From assembly GCA_003513555.1 (NCBI GenBank), contig DOPG01000012.1, positions 104,559 to 168,558 of the forward strand: 64,000 nucleotides of DNA, given 5' to 3'. Positions 34,855 to 44,667 of the stretch are shown here, in pieces. Below the pieces are notes generated by a model. It saw nothing but the letters and a program-made list of their open reading frames with translations, did no database searches and was not told the DNA's origin. The first letter of the stretch is position 1, and every line of letters begins with the position of its first letter. Source of the stretch: Rhodopirellula sp. GTDB taxonomy: Bacteria; Planctomycetota; Planctomycetia; Pirellulales; Pirellulaceae. The translations under genes and the position numbers were made by a program.

Positions 34855-37481
34855 GCTGAGGATCCACTCACTGAATCAGATGCTTCACCCCCAGACATCG
34901 TATAGATCGTCAGGCCAGCCAACTCATCATCGTTGCGGGCGGGCGACAGCAAACTCACTACGTAACCGACAATAAAACAGACCCCTATACCGATAGCAGT
35001 GTAGAGGTAGCCATTGATCGAACTTTCTTTCCAGACCCAATACATTGTCAAACCGCCGACAATCGCTCCCGTTAGTGCCCCCATGCCGTTGGCTCGCTTC
35101 GTCATCGCCCCCAGAATAAAAAGCCCACCAAGCACACCCATGAAGAGGCCTATGATCTTAAGGAACTCATCGAACAATGACTTGATCTCAGGATTCACGA
35201 ACAACAGACCAATCAACGTGCCCAAGACACCGATGACAAGCGTCAATATTCTTGCCAATCGCAGGTAACCAAGATCGGTACGGCAGACTTTGAGCGGCCG
35301 AAGAAAATCAGTTACAAGCGTTGTCGCCGTAGAATTCATACTGGTCGATACGGTTGATTGGGCAGCGGCGAAAATTCCAGCGACGATCAACCCGGCGAAA
35401 CCAATCGGCATTTCATGCGCAATAAATAACGGGAATATCTGATCCGTTGTGATGCTCAGGTCAAGTTTTTCTGGATTCGATTGGTAGAAAGCATGCAAAG
35501 CTGTTCCGAGGCCAAAGAACAGGAAGGTCGCAACAATTGCCAACCCAGCATTGAGCCAAATGGACCTTGCTGCCAAGCGACGGGTTTCCGTCGTCATGTA
35601 ACGTTGCACGACCGCCTGATCAGCTGTGTAGGAAGAGACATTCTGTGCGATACCACCCACCACAATCACCCACAACGCGATTTGAGCGCTCGTTGCATCC
35701 AGATTCATATTGATGATTTTGAACTTCTCTGACGCCTGAGAATTAGCAATGAACCCCTGCCAACCACCATCAATTCCAGAAAACAGCACAAACAGTGCGA
35801 TTAACGCTCCACCTAGCAAAATGACTGTCTGGACGGTATCTGTCCAAATCACTGCCTCAATTCCACCCATCGTGCAGTACAGGATGCTCATGCCTCCCAT
35901 CACCAGCACCGACTGCGTTGGCGTCAGCGGAGTCGCCACTGCCAAGGCCATTCCAGTCAGCGACATTACGACCGCCATTCGGAATACATGAAATAAAGTG
36001 AAACTGGCACTGCCAAATAAGCGCGTCCCTCGATTGAACCGCTTTTCCAAGTATTCGTAAGCACTTGTGGCATCGATCCCACGATAAAACGGCAACGCAA
36101 CGTACACCGCGATCACGGCTACCAGCGGAATCATAAAATTGCCGACCGCATAGACCCAGTCCTGAGCATACGATTTCGAAGGCACACCTGTATAAGTCAG
36201 GGAACTCAGCATCGTGGCAAAAATACTGCATCCAGCAGCCCACCAAGCCACACTTTTTCCCCCTCGAAAAAAATCATCCGTATTTTTAGTGCGACGTGCA
36301 AAATAAAAACCGATAGCCACCATTCCCAGCAGATAACCAATCAACACCACATTATTCGCAAAACCAAATTGATCTGCTTTTGGATTTACGGATACCTTCC
36401 AAATGTTGGGGGTCCGGACACGCGGTCTTATCTCACCAGTGGGAATAACGATGGCGTTATCCCATTTAACAGCAATGGTGGTGACTTGATTTTGAGGTGT
36501 CTTTCCCGCAGACACCCAAGTATCAGTAATTGTGTGGTAAACCCAAGCCTGCTTGGGAAAACCTGGATGGTCATCGCGAAGTTCATCAGCCTTGAAGAAA
36601 TTTGCTTCGTCAGCACCTCCCAGGACCAACAGATGACTCTGCCCCCAACCAATTCCGGTACCTGCCATTACACATGTGGGCACATCGGCTCTCGGACGCC
36701 ATGCCTTGGATTCAGGTTTATACTGCCACACATCAGTCAGGAATTCAACGTCTTCTCCGTTCTGCCGCCGCCCACTAACAACATAGAGTGAATCTTCATA
36801 ACCATCATGCTGGGCAAGCGTCAGATTCAACGCACGCGTTGGACCGGGAAAATCAATTTCTTTTTTCCAGACGAACGTCTCCACATCAGCACGTTGCGAA
36901 AGATCCAGTGACCACACCTGACTCGTTGCTGTGTCGAGTGACAATCCTGATTGTCCCCCAGCGAGATAAACGACTCCCTTATCCGGGTTGCCCAGCAAAG
37001 CTGCAGCGCCAAAAGCACAAGGGTTTGGAAGTGAGGGGTAATCGATAATCTTGACTTCACCGGTCTTTGCGTCCACTTGCAACAAAAAGACCTCGCTGAA
37101 TGTATTAGTGCTATCGTTGCCTCCAATGCACAGCACTCCTGCCTCGGTTGAGACCGCAGCGCCATAGGCCAAGGGTCTCGGCAGTTGGCCTGATTGCTTC
37201 CATGAGTATTTTCCATCTTTCTTGAATAGAACATGAATTTCATCATGCCAAACTTTTTCACTCTCCCAAACTGGTCGTGGAAAGTTGGCGCCACCAGCAA
37301 CGACAAGAGCTTCACCATGTACACCGACAAAAGGTCCTGCCACGCCGATCGAATCGGGCAAGGGGGGTATTTCATCGCTCCACGTCAGCAACCCCTTTTC
37401 AGTATCCTGGGCATCCACCGGGAGACACGCGAACCACACCCAGGCCAGCCACCAGCCGAAACAGAAAACCGATACACGCAT
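34851..37481 (-). CDS. Kelch propeller fused to sodium:solute symporter
   Basis: 876 aa. A signal peptide (1-24, ending PVDAQ) is followed by a Kelch-type beta-propeller (about 30-370) with repeated GG motifs (GALVVAGG-like AEALVVAGGANFPRP, VLCIGGND, VYLAGGQSG, LYVVSGRR). This resembles N-acetylneuraminate epimerase (NanM, cyclically permuted mutarotase). From about 378 it becomes a sodium:solute symporter with 13 or so helices (for example FFRGGKSVAWWAAGCSIFAT and the AAQSTVSTSMNSTATTLVTD segment). The product would bind or mutarotate the sugar outside the membrane and import it. The 5' end is 3 bases from the aldolase stop, and the 3' end overlaps the AGE gene. Confidence 0.88.
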   Translation of the reverse strand: MRVSVFCFGWWLAWVWFACLPVDAQDTEKGLLTWSDEIPPLPDSIGVAGPFVGVHGEALVVAGGANFPRPVWESEKVWHDEIHVLFKKDGKYSWKQSGQLPRPLAYGAAVSTEAGVLCIGGNDSTNTFSEVFLLQVDAKTGEVKIIDYPSLPNPCAFGAAALLGNPDKGVVYLAGGQSGLSLDTATSQVWSLDLSQRADVETFVWKKEIDFPGPTRALNLTLAQHDGYEDSLYVVSGRRQNGEDVEFLTDVWQYKPESKAWRPRADVPTCVMAGTGIGWGQSHLLVLGGADEANFFKADELRDDHPGFPKQAWVYHTITDTWVSAGKTPQNQVTTIAVKWDNAIVIPTGEIRPRVRTPNIWKVSVNPKADQFGFANNVVLIGYLLGMVAIGFYFARRTKNTDDFFRGGKSVAWWAAGCSIFATMLSSLTYTGVPSKSYAQDWVYAVGNFMIPLVAVIAVYVALPFYRGIDATSAYEYLEKRFNRGTRLFGSASFTLFHVFRMAVVMSLTGMALAVATPLTPTQSVLVMGGMSILYCTMGGIEAVIWTDTVQTVILLGGALIALFVLFSGIDGGWQGFIANSQASEKFKIINMNLDATSAQIALWVIVVGGIAQNVSSYTADQAVVQRYMTTETRRLAARSIWLNAGLAIVATFLFFGLGTALHAFYQSNPEKLDLSITTDQIFPLFIAHEMPIGFAGLIVAGIFAAAQSTVSTSMNSTATTLVTDFLRPLKVCRTDLGYLRLARILTLVIGVLGTLIGLLFVNPEIKSLFDEFLKIIGLFMGVLGGLFILGAMTKRANGMGALTGAIVGGLTMYWVWKESSINGYLYTAIGIGVCFIVGYVVSLLSPARNDDELAGLTIYTMSGGEASDSVSGSSA

Positions 37482-37484
37482 GTT

Positions 37485-38417
37485 CTAACTCCCAAACTGG
37501 GTTTCATGACCACACCAGTCAAAGAACCCAATACGATCGAGTTCACTCTGAAGGCTGACTCGTTCTTTTTCCGTCAACTCATTCAACGGAAGTCGACAAC
37601 TGCCCACTGGGATTCCCAGCATTGCCATGATCGCTTTCAGCGCGGCGTGAAACGGAAACGACTTCATGACATTGACCATGGCCACTGAATGATATTGCAA
37701 CTGACGCGCGGTCTTCCAGTCTCCGGCCTCAATTGCCTCAATGATCCGACAATATAAAGGTGCGGCGATATTGTAGGTGCTTCCAATCGCAGCAGCGGCC
37801 CCACTGGCAAAGGCCGCCAACAACATTTCATCACACCCCCAGACCACATCAAAATTTCGTGATTCCGTATTTCGGCAAGCTTGAAACTCATGAATCAGAG
37901 TGTTGGTGTACTTCAGTCCCGCAAGGTTGGGAATACGCTTTCCGCCTCTTTCCAGAAAGTCAACGACGTCAATCTGAGAACCTGTCAAAGCAGGAATGTG
38001 ATAATAGTAAAATGGAAGTTGTGGAGCTGCGTTTGCAATCTGCCCCATGCATTTCAGCAACGTCTCGGTATCTGCCACCTTGAAGTAGGATGGACAAGTA
38101 GCTGAAACAACATTTGCTCCAACATCGACGGCATGATTTGCCAGATCGCAGGCATCGGTGATACTGTTGTGGCCAACCTGCACAATCACAGGAACCCTTC
38201 CGTCAGCAGCAGCCACACTTGCCTCGACGACATTTTTGCGTTCCTGACAAGTCAAGGACATTCCTTCACCAGTGCTGCCACAAACGTAAAGACCTGTCAC
38301 ACCTGATTCAATCAAGCGATCAATCATGGGTTCGATCGCCGTTAAATCAATTGCTCCTGCAGGATCCAGGGGCGTCACAGTTGCGGCAATCAGACCATTC
38401 AATCGCATTTCAGACAT
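37485..38417 (-). CDS. nanA: N-acetylneuraminate lyase / DHDPS-family aldolase
   Basis: 310 aa TIM barrel. Schiff-base Lys169 is in AGLKYTNT, the catalytic Tyr lies in FYYYHIP (about 137-143), and GSTGEG is at 48-53. The family includes N-acetylneuraminate lyase, dihydrodipicolinate synthase and keto-deoxy-sugar aldolases. The YYYHIPALTG segment and the adjoining NanM-like symporter and AGE epimerase favour sialic-acid cleavage to ManNAc and pyruvate. It is the first gene of the operon. The symbol is assigned by context as well as by sequence. Confidence 0.85.
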   Translation of the reverse strand: MSEMRLNGLIAATVTPLDPAGAIDLTAIEPMIDRLIESGVTGLYVCGSTGEGMSLTCQERKNVVEASVAAADGRVPVIVQVGHNSITDACDLANHAVDVGANVVSATCPSYFKVADTETLLKCMGQIANAAPQLPFYYYHIPALTGSQIDVVDFLERGGKRIPNLAGLKYTNTLIHEFQACRNTESRNFDVVWGCDEMLLAAFASGAAAAIGSTYNIAAPLYCRIIEAIEAGDWKTARQLQYHSVAMVNVMKSFPFHAALKAIMAMLGIPVGSCRLPLNELTEKERVSLQSELDRIGFFDWCGHETQFGS

Positions 38418-38465
38418 TTGTTCTCCGTAGTGTAAAAGTCGCGTAAAGCAATCCTGAATATCAAA

Positions 38466-40163
38466 CTAGCTCTGCCGCAGATATTCGGAGTTAAGCAGTG
38501 GTTTGTCTCGATTGATCAGGAAAGACCGTAGCCCAAATTGTTTTTGCTCATCCTTTAGGAACCATACACGCACCGCGGTTGGTGCAAAATTCATCCATGC
38601 TTCGGTGTTGAGAAGTTTTTCCACACGGTCACGGATACTCTGAGTCTCACCTACGTAAAGCACAGAATCCTCGAACAAGACCACGTATACACCCGGACAG
38701 TCGTACTTTGCAGCAAGACATTTCTCGAGCGCAAAACGGTTGGGAGTGCGTTGCTGACTCCAATATTGTTGCTGGTCAGATGCAAGTGTTCGATACCGTT
38801 TGGTACCCGCCCGCTTTCGTAATGCCAGCGCCGCCCAACGATATTCAAAGGATGAATACCCCGGAGAAAACATGCCTGCAAGTTGATCAAATTCACTGGC
38901 TGCCTGCGGGCTACACAACATCTCATCAAGCGTCATCCCATAGTCAATCCCAACCAGTCTCATGGCAGACTCGCTGCCATCGCTATAAGGATCCATGTCG
39001 GTATACGACAACCTTCGGCCAGAATTTGTTGACTTTGGCAACTTACCAGACTTTCGAATCCTCAGCAGAAATGAATTCCACATTCGAGCATCACCTGGCA
39101 GTGAGCGTTCTCGACAAGCAGATAAGAAACGCTTGGACAACTTGGGGTCACACAGCAGATAGTCGGTCGAATGCCCATCCGAAGCTTCAGTGAATGCCTC
39201 AATGACAGACGATTCCGTTTCAGAGTCAAGGGAGATTACGGGCCTACCATTCTTGAATTTTGTTCGTGTCTTCCCCCGAGCTGTTTTGGGTGCGCTTTTC
39301 TGCGGATCTGCTGGACCATCCAAGTCCTGTCCAATCTCGCATCCCTCAATACGTTGCTCAATCCGCGAAACATACTCTTTCGAAAGCTCAAAACCATTCC
39401 AACGACGACCCAATTTCTTTGCCACCGCCAAAGTCGTTCCACTCCCTCCAAAAGGATCAACAACAAGATCACCGGGGTTACTAGATACACGAACGATCCG
39501 TCCCAAGAGTTGCTCGGGCATCTGGCAGCCATGGAATCCCTCACGTTCCTTGAACGTCCCCGCAACACGCGAGAAAAACCATGTGTCATGCGATGGTGAA
39601 AAACTGGGCGCTGGTGCATCTTGAGGACGCAGGATCCAAGTGTTGTCCGGCAATCTCCCTTTCGTACTAGCTCGGCTGTCTGCATAAACAAGCTGTCTTG
39701 CGGATGCAACGCGAACGGCTGGATTCTCACCATTGAAAGTGAAGTCGTCTGGATCTTTGACGAAGTGAAACAGATGCGTATGCGAACGACTGAATCCTCG
39801 CACACAGTTAACACCAAAGGTGTAATACCAAATCACCCAACTACGTGTATGAAACCCAAGCTGCTGGGCAAGGACTTTCAGCTCAGCCGCATATTCATCG
39901 CCAATAGCGAGCCAAAAAGTTCCGTTGGGCTTTAGCGCAGTATGAACCTCGCGGATCCATGCTTCACAAAACTCCAAATAATCTGTCGTTGTTCGTTGAT
40001 CATCGTAAACGTCATACGAATAACCAATGTTGAACGGTGGATCAGCGAATACCAGATCCACGGAACCCGCTTCCAGTTGCCGCAGCTTTTCGATGCAATT
40101 GCCCTGATAAATACGGTTCGGCTGAAGGGTCAATGCAAGGCTCCCGTGATGAAAATGCACCAC
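38466..40163 (-). CDS. Beta-class DNA methyltransferase fused to GIY-YIG-like domain
   Basis: 565 aa from a GTG start. The N-terminal methyltransferase has motif IV DPPF (41-44) before motif I DPFGGSGTT (236-244), the order of beta-class N6-adenine/N4-cytosine enzymes. A charged linker (about 280-310) and an unrecognised region (about 320-480) follow. The C-terminal domain (about 488-560) reads PGVYVVLFED...LYVGETQSIRDRV...LINRDKPLLN, a GIY-YIG nuclease fold with both Tyr, an Arg and the final Asn. The catalytic Glu position appears to be Arg546 (GLRSFLIN). No separate restriction gene is nearby. It may be an orphan or regulatory methyltransferase with a DNA-binding GIY-YIG module. Confidence 0.88.
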   Translation of the reverse strand: MVHFHHGSLALTLQPNRIYQGNCIEKLRQLEAGSVDLVFADPPFNIGYSYDVYDDQRTTTDYLEFCEAWIREVHTALKPNGTFWLAIGDEYAAELKVLAQQLGFHTRSWVIWYYTFGVNCVRGFSRSHTHLFHFVKDPDDFTFNGENPAVRVASARQLVYADSRASTKGRLPDNTWILRPQDAPAPSFSPSHDTWFFSRVAGTFKEREGFHGCQMPEQLLGRIVRVSSNPGDLVVDPFGGSGTTLAVAKKLGRRWNGFELSKEYVSRIEQRIEGCEIGQDLDGPADPQKSAPKTARGKTRTKFKNGRPVISLDSETESSVIEAFTEASDGHSTDYLLCDPKLSKRFLSACRERSLPGDARMWNSFLLRIRKSGKLPKSTNSGRRLSYTDMDPYSDGSESAMRLVGIDYGMTLDEMLCSPQAASEFDQLAGMFSPGYSSFEYRWAALALRKRAGTKRYRTLASDQQQYWSQQRTPNRFALEKCLAAKYDCPGVYVVLFEDSVLYVGETQSIRDRVEKLLNTEAWMNFAPTAVRVWFLKDEQKQFGLRSFLINRDKPLLNSEYLRQS

Positions 40164-40346
40164 TGATGAAAACGCATGGTGGCATCACGAATTGGTTAGG
40201 GGACGATTAAAAGCTAAATCTTAACAACTCCAGGATCACTCGCGCAAGCCATGGCTAGAATAAGATGCTGTTGGCAGAATGAGACCGATAGCTGACGTCC
40301 GTTTCGGGTATCCAACTCACCCGCCCACCAGCAATCGCAAGCTGTT

Positions 40347-43300
40347 TTACTCAACCACCAACACTCCATTCATCACCATCCAGTGCCCGGGGAAGGTACA
40401 CAGGTAAGGGTAACGACCTGGTTCGCTTGGTGTTTGGAAGTAAATGGTATGTTCCGCATATGGCTCCACCACATTCGTGTGTGCCAAAATATCAGTTGAA
40501 GTAGGGATGTAATGCTGGGCCGCAGCCTGAGGATCAGAAATCAAGCGATTGCACTGCTCACCAACTTTCTGAAGAGTGCCAGGTTTCAGCAAAGCCCAAT
40601 TATGGGGTACAGAATCAGGATTTTGAAATGTGAGTTTGACTGCCTGACCCGCGGGCACACGGAGCTCCATTTGGTCAAACATCAAATTTTTCGCTGCCTT
40701 CAATGTTAATGGCTTCGCACCGGCAATTGCTTTGTTGAATGGATTTCGTGTCGACACAACCGGCCTGGCAAGATCAGCTAACATCGGATGTGGCAGCACA
40801 ATCTTGTCCTTCGGTTGGTAAGACGGAAAGTCGCGAAAAGCTTTATCCAAATGATTAACAGACATGAACAAGTCATGCTCTTGTTTATCACCCGTGGTGA
40901 CCAGGACATGCAGCTGGTTTACACGTTGCAGATCCCTGATTTCAAGAAAAAGACTTTTGCCACCTGGCAAAATACTGACTGACTGCACATCAAGAACGTC
41001 ATGCCCACGCAGCCCCAATTGGCGTGAAGAGTATTCAGGCGAACCATAGGCACCACTGTATCTGTAGTTCCAAGCCTGGATGAAATGGGAGTTGGGGTCC
41101 GCAATCTGTGTCTGCTTCAGAGGCTGCAGAAAATCGATGCGAATACCATTTTCATGAACGTGAAATCCGACTGGCAACTGTGGATTCTCGCCGGTGTACC
41201 GAACTCGTTGAAAACAACCATCGTCCGTGGTGTAGGTCCCCCATCCTGCCATCCCGGAGACATACAACTGTCCATCCTGAGGATTAAATTTACCACGGTG
41301 AACACCGGAAGCAAATTCACCCGCGATTGGAACCACGGCACCTTGAATCCATCCATCGAACTCATCACGAAGTAACAGAAATACGCGACCTGCACCAAAT
41401 GACAGGTGCACCATCTGACCTTTGACTGGTCCCCAACGATCACTATCGACATAGACCTGCCCTCCGCTGGAGTTATCCAACCCACGAGGTAGATACAGCA
41501 TGGGTATCTCTGGAGGCTGTTGAAGATCACCACCTGGGCGACCAAAAAAAGGAACGCTGCGACTATCGGGTGAATGTCCCGACAAACGATTCAGAATCGG
41601 GCCTTCGGGGCGAATAGCTGCAATCATCGATGCAGGCATCCAGTCGCCTTCACTGCTCGGAATGGTCACAAGACCATCCGGTGCCAACCCCAGACCATCT
41701 GAATTTCTGAGGCCATTGGCAACGACCTCCGCAGACTGCCCGTCGGCAGCAATTCGCATCACGCCCTGTTTACCTGAGGCTGTATAGAATCGTCCCGCGC
41801 TGTCACGCCACAAATCACAGGTGAAGTCATGGCCCGAAGGGGACGTTTCCAGCGTCTGGCTGAAACACTCGTAATAATCGATCTCGCCATCTTCGTTCAA
41901 ATCATGAAGACGGGTCAACTGATCACGTCCGATGACGAAAATCTGATCATCGTGAACGACCATGCCAAGTGGTTGAAACAACCCCGATGCAATCCGCCGC
42001 CAGCTGACTTCTTGAAGACCACCATCCAATCCAGTGGCTTGCCAAATATCACCTTGCATAGTGCACAACACGGCGGATCCATCCGACAGAAAGTCATGAC
42101 CGCTTCCATACAGCAGAGCGTTCCAAGGATTGTCACGTGGTAGCGGAATCTTATCCACAGCGTATGGTGAGGTCGTTCCAAGTTCACCGTGAACCACCAT
42201 GGTCTGTGGCCACTGCTTTTCACCCCCCCGCAGATGATGTCGATCAGGGTGATCGGTACGTGGAGCGACCACACTGACGAACTCCCCATTCACCACCTGT
42301 GGGGCATCGAGGTATTCCACCCCGTCGACAAGATACGAGAAAATAACCCTCCCGCCGTGACGATACAGACCAAGGTACTTCTTCGTTTTCGCATTTGCCA
42401 AAAACTCTCGGTTATCAAACTCTACATCCAGCGTCCCGCCCACTTGCTGCAAACCTTGCATGAACCCATGTCGGACCGTCGAGAATTCAACGAAACCTCC
42501 GGACCAAACCCGTGGGTAAGTCAAAGTGTCAGGGTCAAAACACGCCGACAGTTGTTGTTCACCATCACCAACCCGCAAGCACATCCCACGTGTGACTCGA
42601 ATCTTGTCTCCCTTAAATACCCCGCACAAAAGATTTCCAAGATCAGTGTCGTTCCAACGTCCATCTGCCCAAGTGGGTTCTGATTGATTTCCCCAATGCC
42701 CATCGGTACCGCCATCAAGCCCTGGAAACTCTGCCAATAGCCTCGGACGTGGTGTGACATCACGAAAGTGCCGTGCCTGTTTGCGATAAAAGTCGTAAAG
42801 CCGATCACGATTGACGTGCGCCTGCCAATTTGGCCAGCGTTCCGGTTCAAGCGGTTTACGCGACATCGTGAATGATTCAGGATGATGCCCATGCGAATGC
42901 GACAGTAACGCATCAATCCCAGCCACACTGACTTTTTCGTGTTTGCCAAGGTCGGCCAAAAATGAGATCAAATCGTACTTGTCCTGCAACGACATGGTGG
43001 CCAACAAACCAACTGGCATCAGAGATCCAACCGGCCTGATCGCTTCGATGTCGTCTTGTTCTATCGCAATGGATTTGCCGGTAGCAGTATCGCGAATTAC
43101 CAAGCTCGAATCATTTTCACTAATCCGATAGCCGCGAAACACACGACCATCCTGATTAAGAACAGCAATCGCTCTGTATTCATCTGGTACCACACGTTGT
43201 GGCCAAAATAAGGATTCAACGATGTGAGCGAGCTTCTGTTTTTTCCCAACCTCGCTCAAATCGGGACCGACCGCTCCTCCGTGTTCACCGACTTTGTGGC

Positions 43301-43496
43301 AAGACAAACACGCATTTGTCGGCGCTGAATAAATCACCGCTCCGCGGCCGGGGTTACCTTTCTCACGCGATTCTGCCACCAAACTTTTCACCAGCTCAGC
43401 ATCGTACGGCAATTCGTCAGCCGCTACTGATTCACCACCCCAAAACACTCCGATGAACGGAAAAACGGTCACAAACAGGAACTGTAAAAATCGCAT
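40347..43496 (-). CDS. Secreted c-type heme protein with C-terminal cupredoxin
   Basis: 1049 aa with a signal peptide (about 1-26). An N-terminal cytochrome c-like domain has the heme motif CLSCH (63-67) and a downstream Met (SLMPVG), as in the planctomycete heme-binding type. A long beta-rich middle (about 200-900) includes propeller-like stretches (IWQATGLDGGLQEVSWRRIA, then HDLNEDGEIDYYECF). The C-terminal 120 residues form an azurin-like cupredoxin with His in DSVPHNWALL and C-x4-H-x3-M in YLCTFPGHWMVM. Heme and type 1 copper in one chain suggest periplasmic electron transfer, perhaps from sugar oxidation. The substrate is unknown. Confidence 0.85.
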   Translation of the reverse strand: MRFLQFLFVTVFPFIGVFWGGESVAADELPYDAELVKSLVAESREKGNPGRGAVIYSAPTNACLSCHKVGEHGGAVGPDLSEVGKKQKLAHIVESLFWPQRVVPDEYRAIAVLNQDGRVFRGYRISENDSSLVIRDTATGKSIAIEQDDIEAIRPVGSLMPVGLLATMSLQDKYDLISFLADLGKHEKVSVAGIDALLSHSHGHHPESFTMSRKPLEPERWPNWQAHVNRDRLYDFYRKQARHFRDVTPRPRLLAEFPGLDGGTDGHWGNQSEPTWADGRWNDTDLGNLLCGVFKGDKIRVTRGMCLRVGDGEQQLSACFDPDTLTYPRVWSGGFVEFSTVRHGFMQGLQQVGGTLDVEFDNREFLANAKTKKYLGLYRHGGRVIFSYLVDGVEYLDAPQVVNGEFVSVVAPRTDHPDRHHLRGGEKQWPQTMVVHGELGTTSPYAVDKIPLPRDNPWNALLYGSGHDFLSDGSAVLCTMQGDIWQATGLDGGLQEVSWRRIASGLFQPLGMVVHDDQIFVIGRDQLTRLHDLNEDGEIDYYECFSQTLETSPSGHDFTCDLWRDSAGRFYTASGKQGVMRIAADGQSAEVVANGLRNSDGLGLAPDGLVTIPSSEGDWMPASMIAAIRPEGPILNRLSGHSPDSRSVPFFGRPGGDLQQPPEIPMLYLPRGLDNSSGGQVYVDSDRWGPVKGQMVHLSFGAGRVFLLLRDEFDGWIQGAVVPIAGEFASGVHRGKFNPQDGQLYVSGMAGWGTYTTDDGCFQRVRYTGENPQLPVGFHVHENGIRIDFLQPLKQTQIADPNSHFIQAWNYRYSGAYGSPEYSSRQLGLRGHDVLDVQSVSILPGGKSLFLEIRDLQRVNQLHVLVTTGDKQEHDLFMSVNHLDKAFRDFPSYQPKDKIVLPHPMLADLARPVVSTRNPFNKAIAGAKPLTLKAAKNLMFDQMELRVPAGQAVKLTFQNPDSVPHNWALLKPGTLQKVGEQCNRLISDPQAAAQHYIPTSTDILAHTNVVEPYAEHTIYFQTPSEPGRYPYLCTFPGHWMVMNGVLVVE

Positions 43497-43637
43497 GAGT
43501 CACACCTGATGAGCGATTGGTAGATCTGCAAGAAGCCAACGGCGATGTCATGCCACTTGCAACGCGTCGTTTCTAAATAGCTTATTTGGCAACACTGAAC
43601 GACCCACCATGGATGTCCCAAATGGGTCCGTGCCAAC

Positions 43638-44621
43638 TCACTTTTTACCCGTTGGAATGTCGATCAGGATAGGACCTTTCCTGGGAGCCTCCACTGGCTC
43701 GCTGATAGCAGCACCTCCCAGTTTCTCATCCCAATCAACCGCAAGTAACAAATCGAAACCCGGATTCTGTTCCTTCACTTGACATGAACAGGGCCCCACG
43801 ACGAATCGCGATGCCATGGCGACGGTATCACGAAAGATCCCCTTTCCAACCAGCGCGTAAAGCACACGACCGCGACCAATCACAGGAAATGCCATAGGTT
43901 CCTCAAGCGACTCAAGGTCAGGTTCACTTCCCATCAACATTTCCAGAAAGAAGGCCTCTTTCGGGTCTTTTCGATTCACGGTAATGATTGAAAAGCCAAG
44001 CCTGAGCTCAATCGGATTTTCTGGCTGAAACAAGTCGTCTTCCTCCAATTCATCCTGAGGAGGCAATTCGAGGGACTGCTGATTTTTTTTAACTTCCACC
44101 GTCAAACGTTCGAGAGCAGCTTCGTCTCGGGCCTTGTCACCGCAGGGTACAAACACCCAGACGGCGGAATCACCCGACAACAACCGTTTGGCCAGTTGTT
44201 GACGCATAGGGGAATCGACTGATCGTTGCACGACTTGGCTGCTCAAGGGATGCACGCTCACAACCCGATCTGGCACCTCCTGAGCATTCCTCGGATACAA
44301 GGTAACCAGTAGCGGCCCGCCGCCTCCTTTACGCGTTTTCCAGATGTCCTCGAGTAAACTGTCTTTTACCGCACTGATTTCGATCATTCGGACATTGAAG
44401 TTTGCCGACGTATCTGATCGCAGATCGGTCTGCCGCAGCGTGTCGACTGCAGCAACCTCTTCAGCACTCAATTTTCCTTCATGCAACACCACCAACTCGT
44501 ACGGATCGGCCGGCCAGCGTTCGAGCGCGTACCTGAACACAGGCACGTTACAAGCGAGAGCAACCGAAGCCGCAAAAGTGCAAAATGTGCAGATGAGCGC
44601 GGTTGATTTTGGGTTTTTCAT
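43638..44621 (-). CDS. Secreted protein of unknown function (327 aa)
   Basis: A signal peptide is followed by the mature start ACNVPVFRYALERWPADPYE. The middle has a strongly acidic stretch (PPQDELEEDDLFQPE) and a region with RVLYALVGKGIFRDTVAM. Near the C-terminus a Cys pair CSCQVKEQNPGFD precedes DLLLAVDWDEKLGG. I recognise the CNVPVFRYALERW beginning only as a recurring planctomycete/verrucomicrobial hypothetical; no function is known to me. It sits between two large redox or propeller proteins on the same strand, 47 bases after the next gene upstream. Confidence 0.8.
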   Translation of the reverse strand: MKNPKSTALICTFCTFAASVALACNVPVFRYALERWPADPYELVVLHEGKLSAEEVAAVDTLRQTDLRSDTSANFNVRMIEISAVKDSLLEDIWKTRKGGGGPLLVTLYPRNAQEVPDRVVSVHPLSSQVVQRSVDSPMRQQLAKRLLSGDSAVWVFVPCGDKARDEAALERLTVEVKKNQQSLELPPQDELEEDDLFQPENPIELRLGFSIITVNRKDPKEAFFLEMLMGSEPDLESLEEPMAFPVIGRGRVLYALVGKGIFRDTVAMASRFVVGPCSCQVKEQNPGFDLLLAVDWDEKLGGAAISEPVEAPRKGPILIDIPTGKK

Positions 44622-44667
44622 GACAAACTCAAGGTGGGATAATCGCAGGGAAGGGCACCACTTTATT

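Noticed and set aside
38466..40163. Complete single-chain restriction-modification enzyme
   Set aside because: The catalytic Glu of the GIY-YIG domain is not at its expected position.
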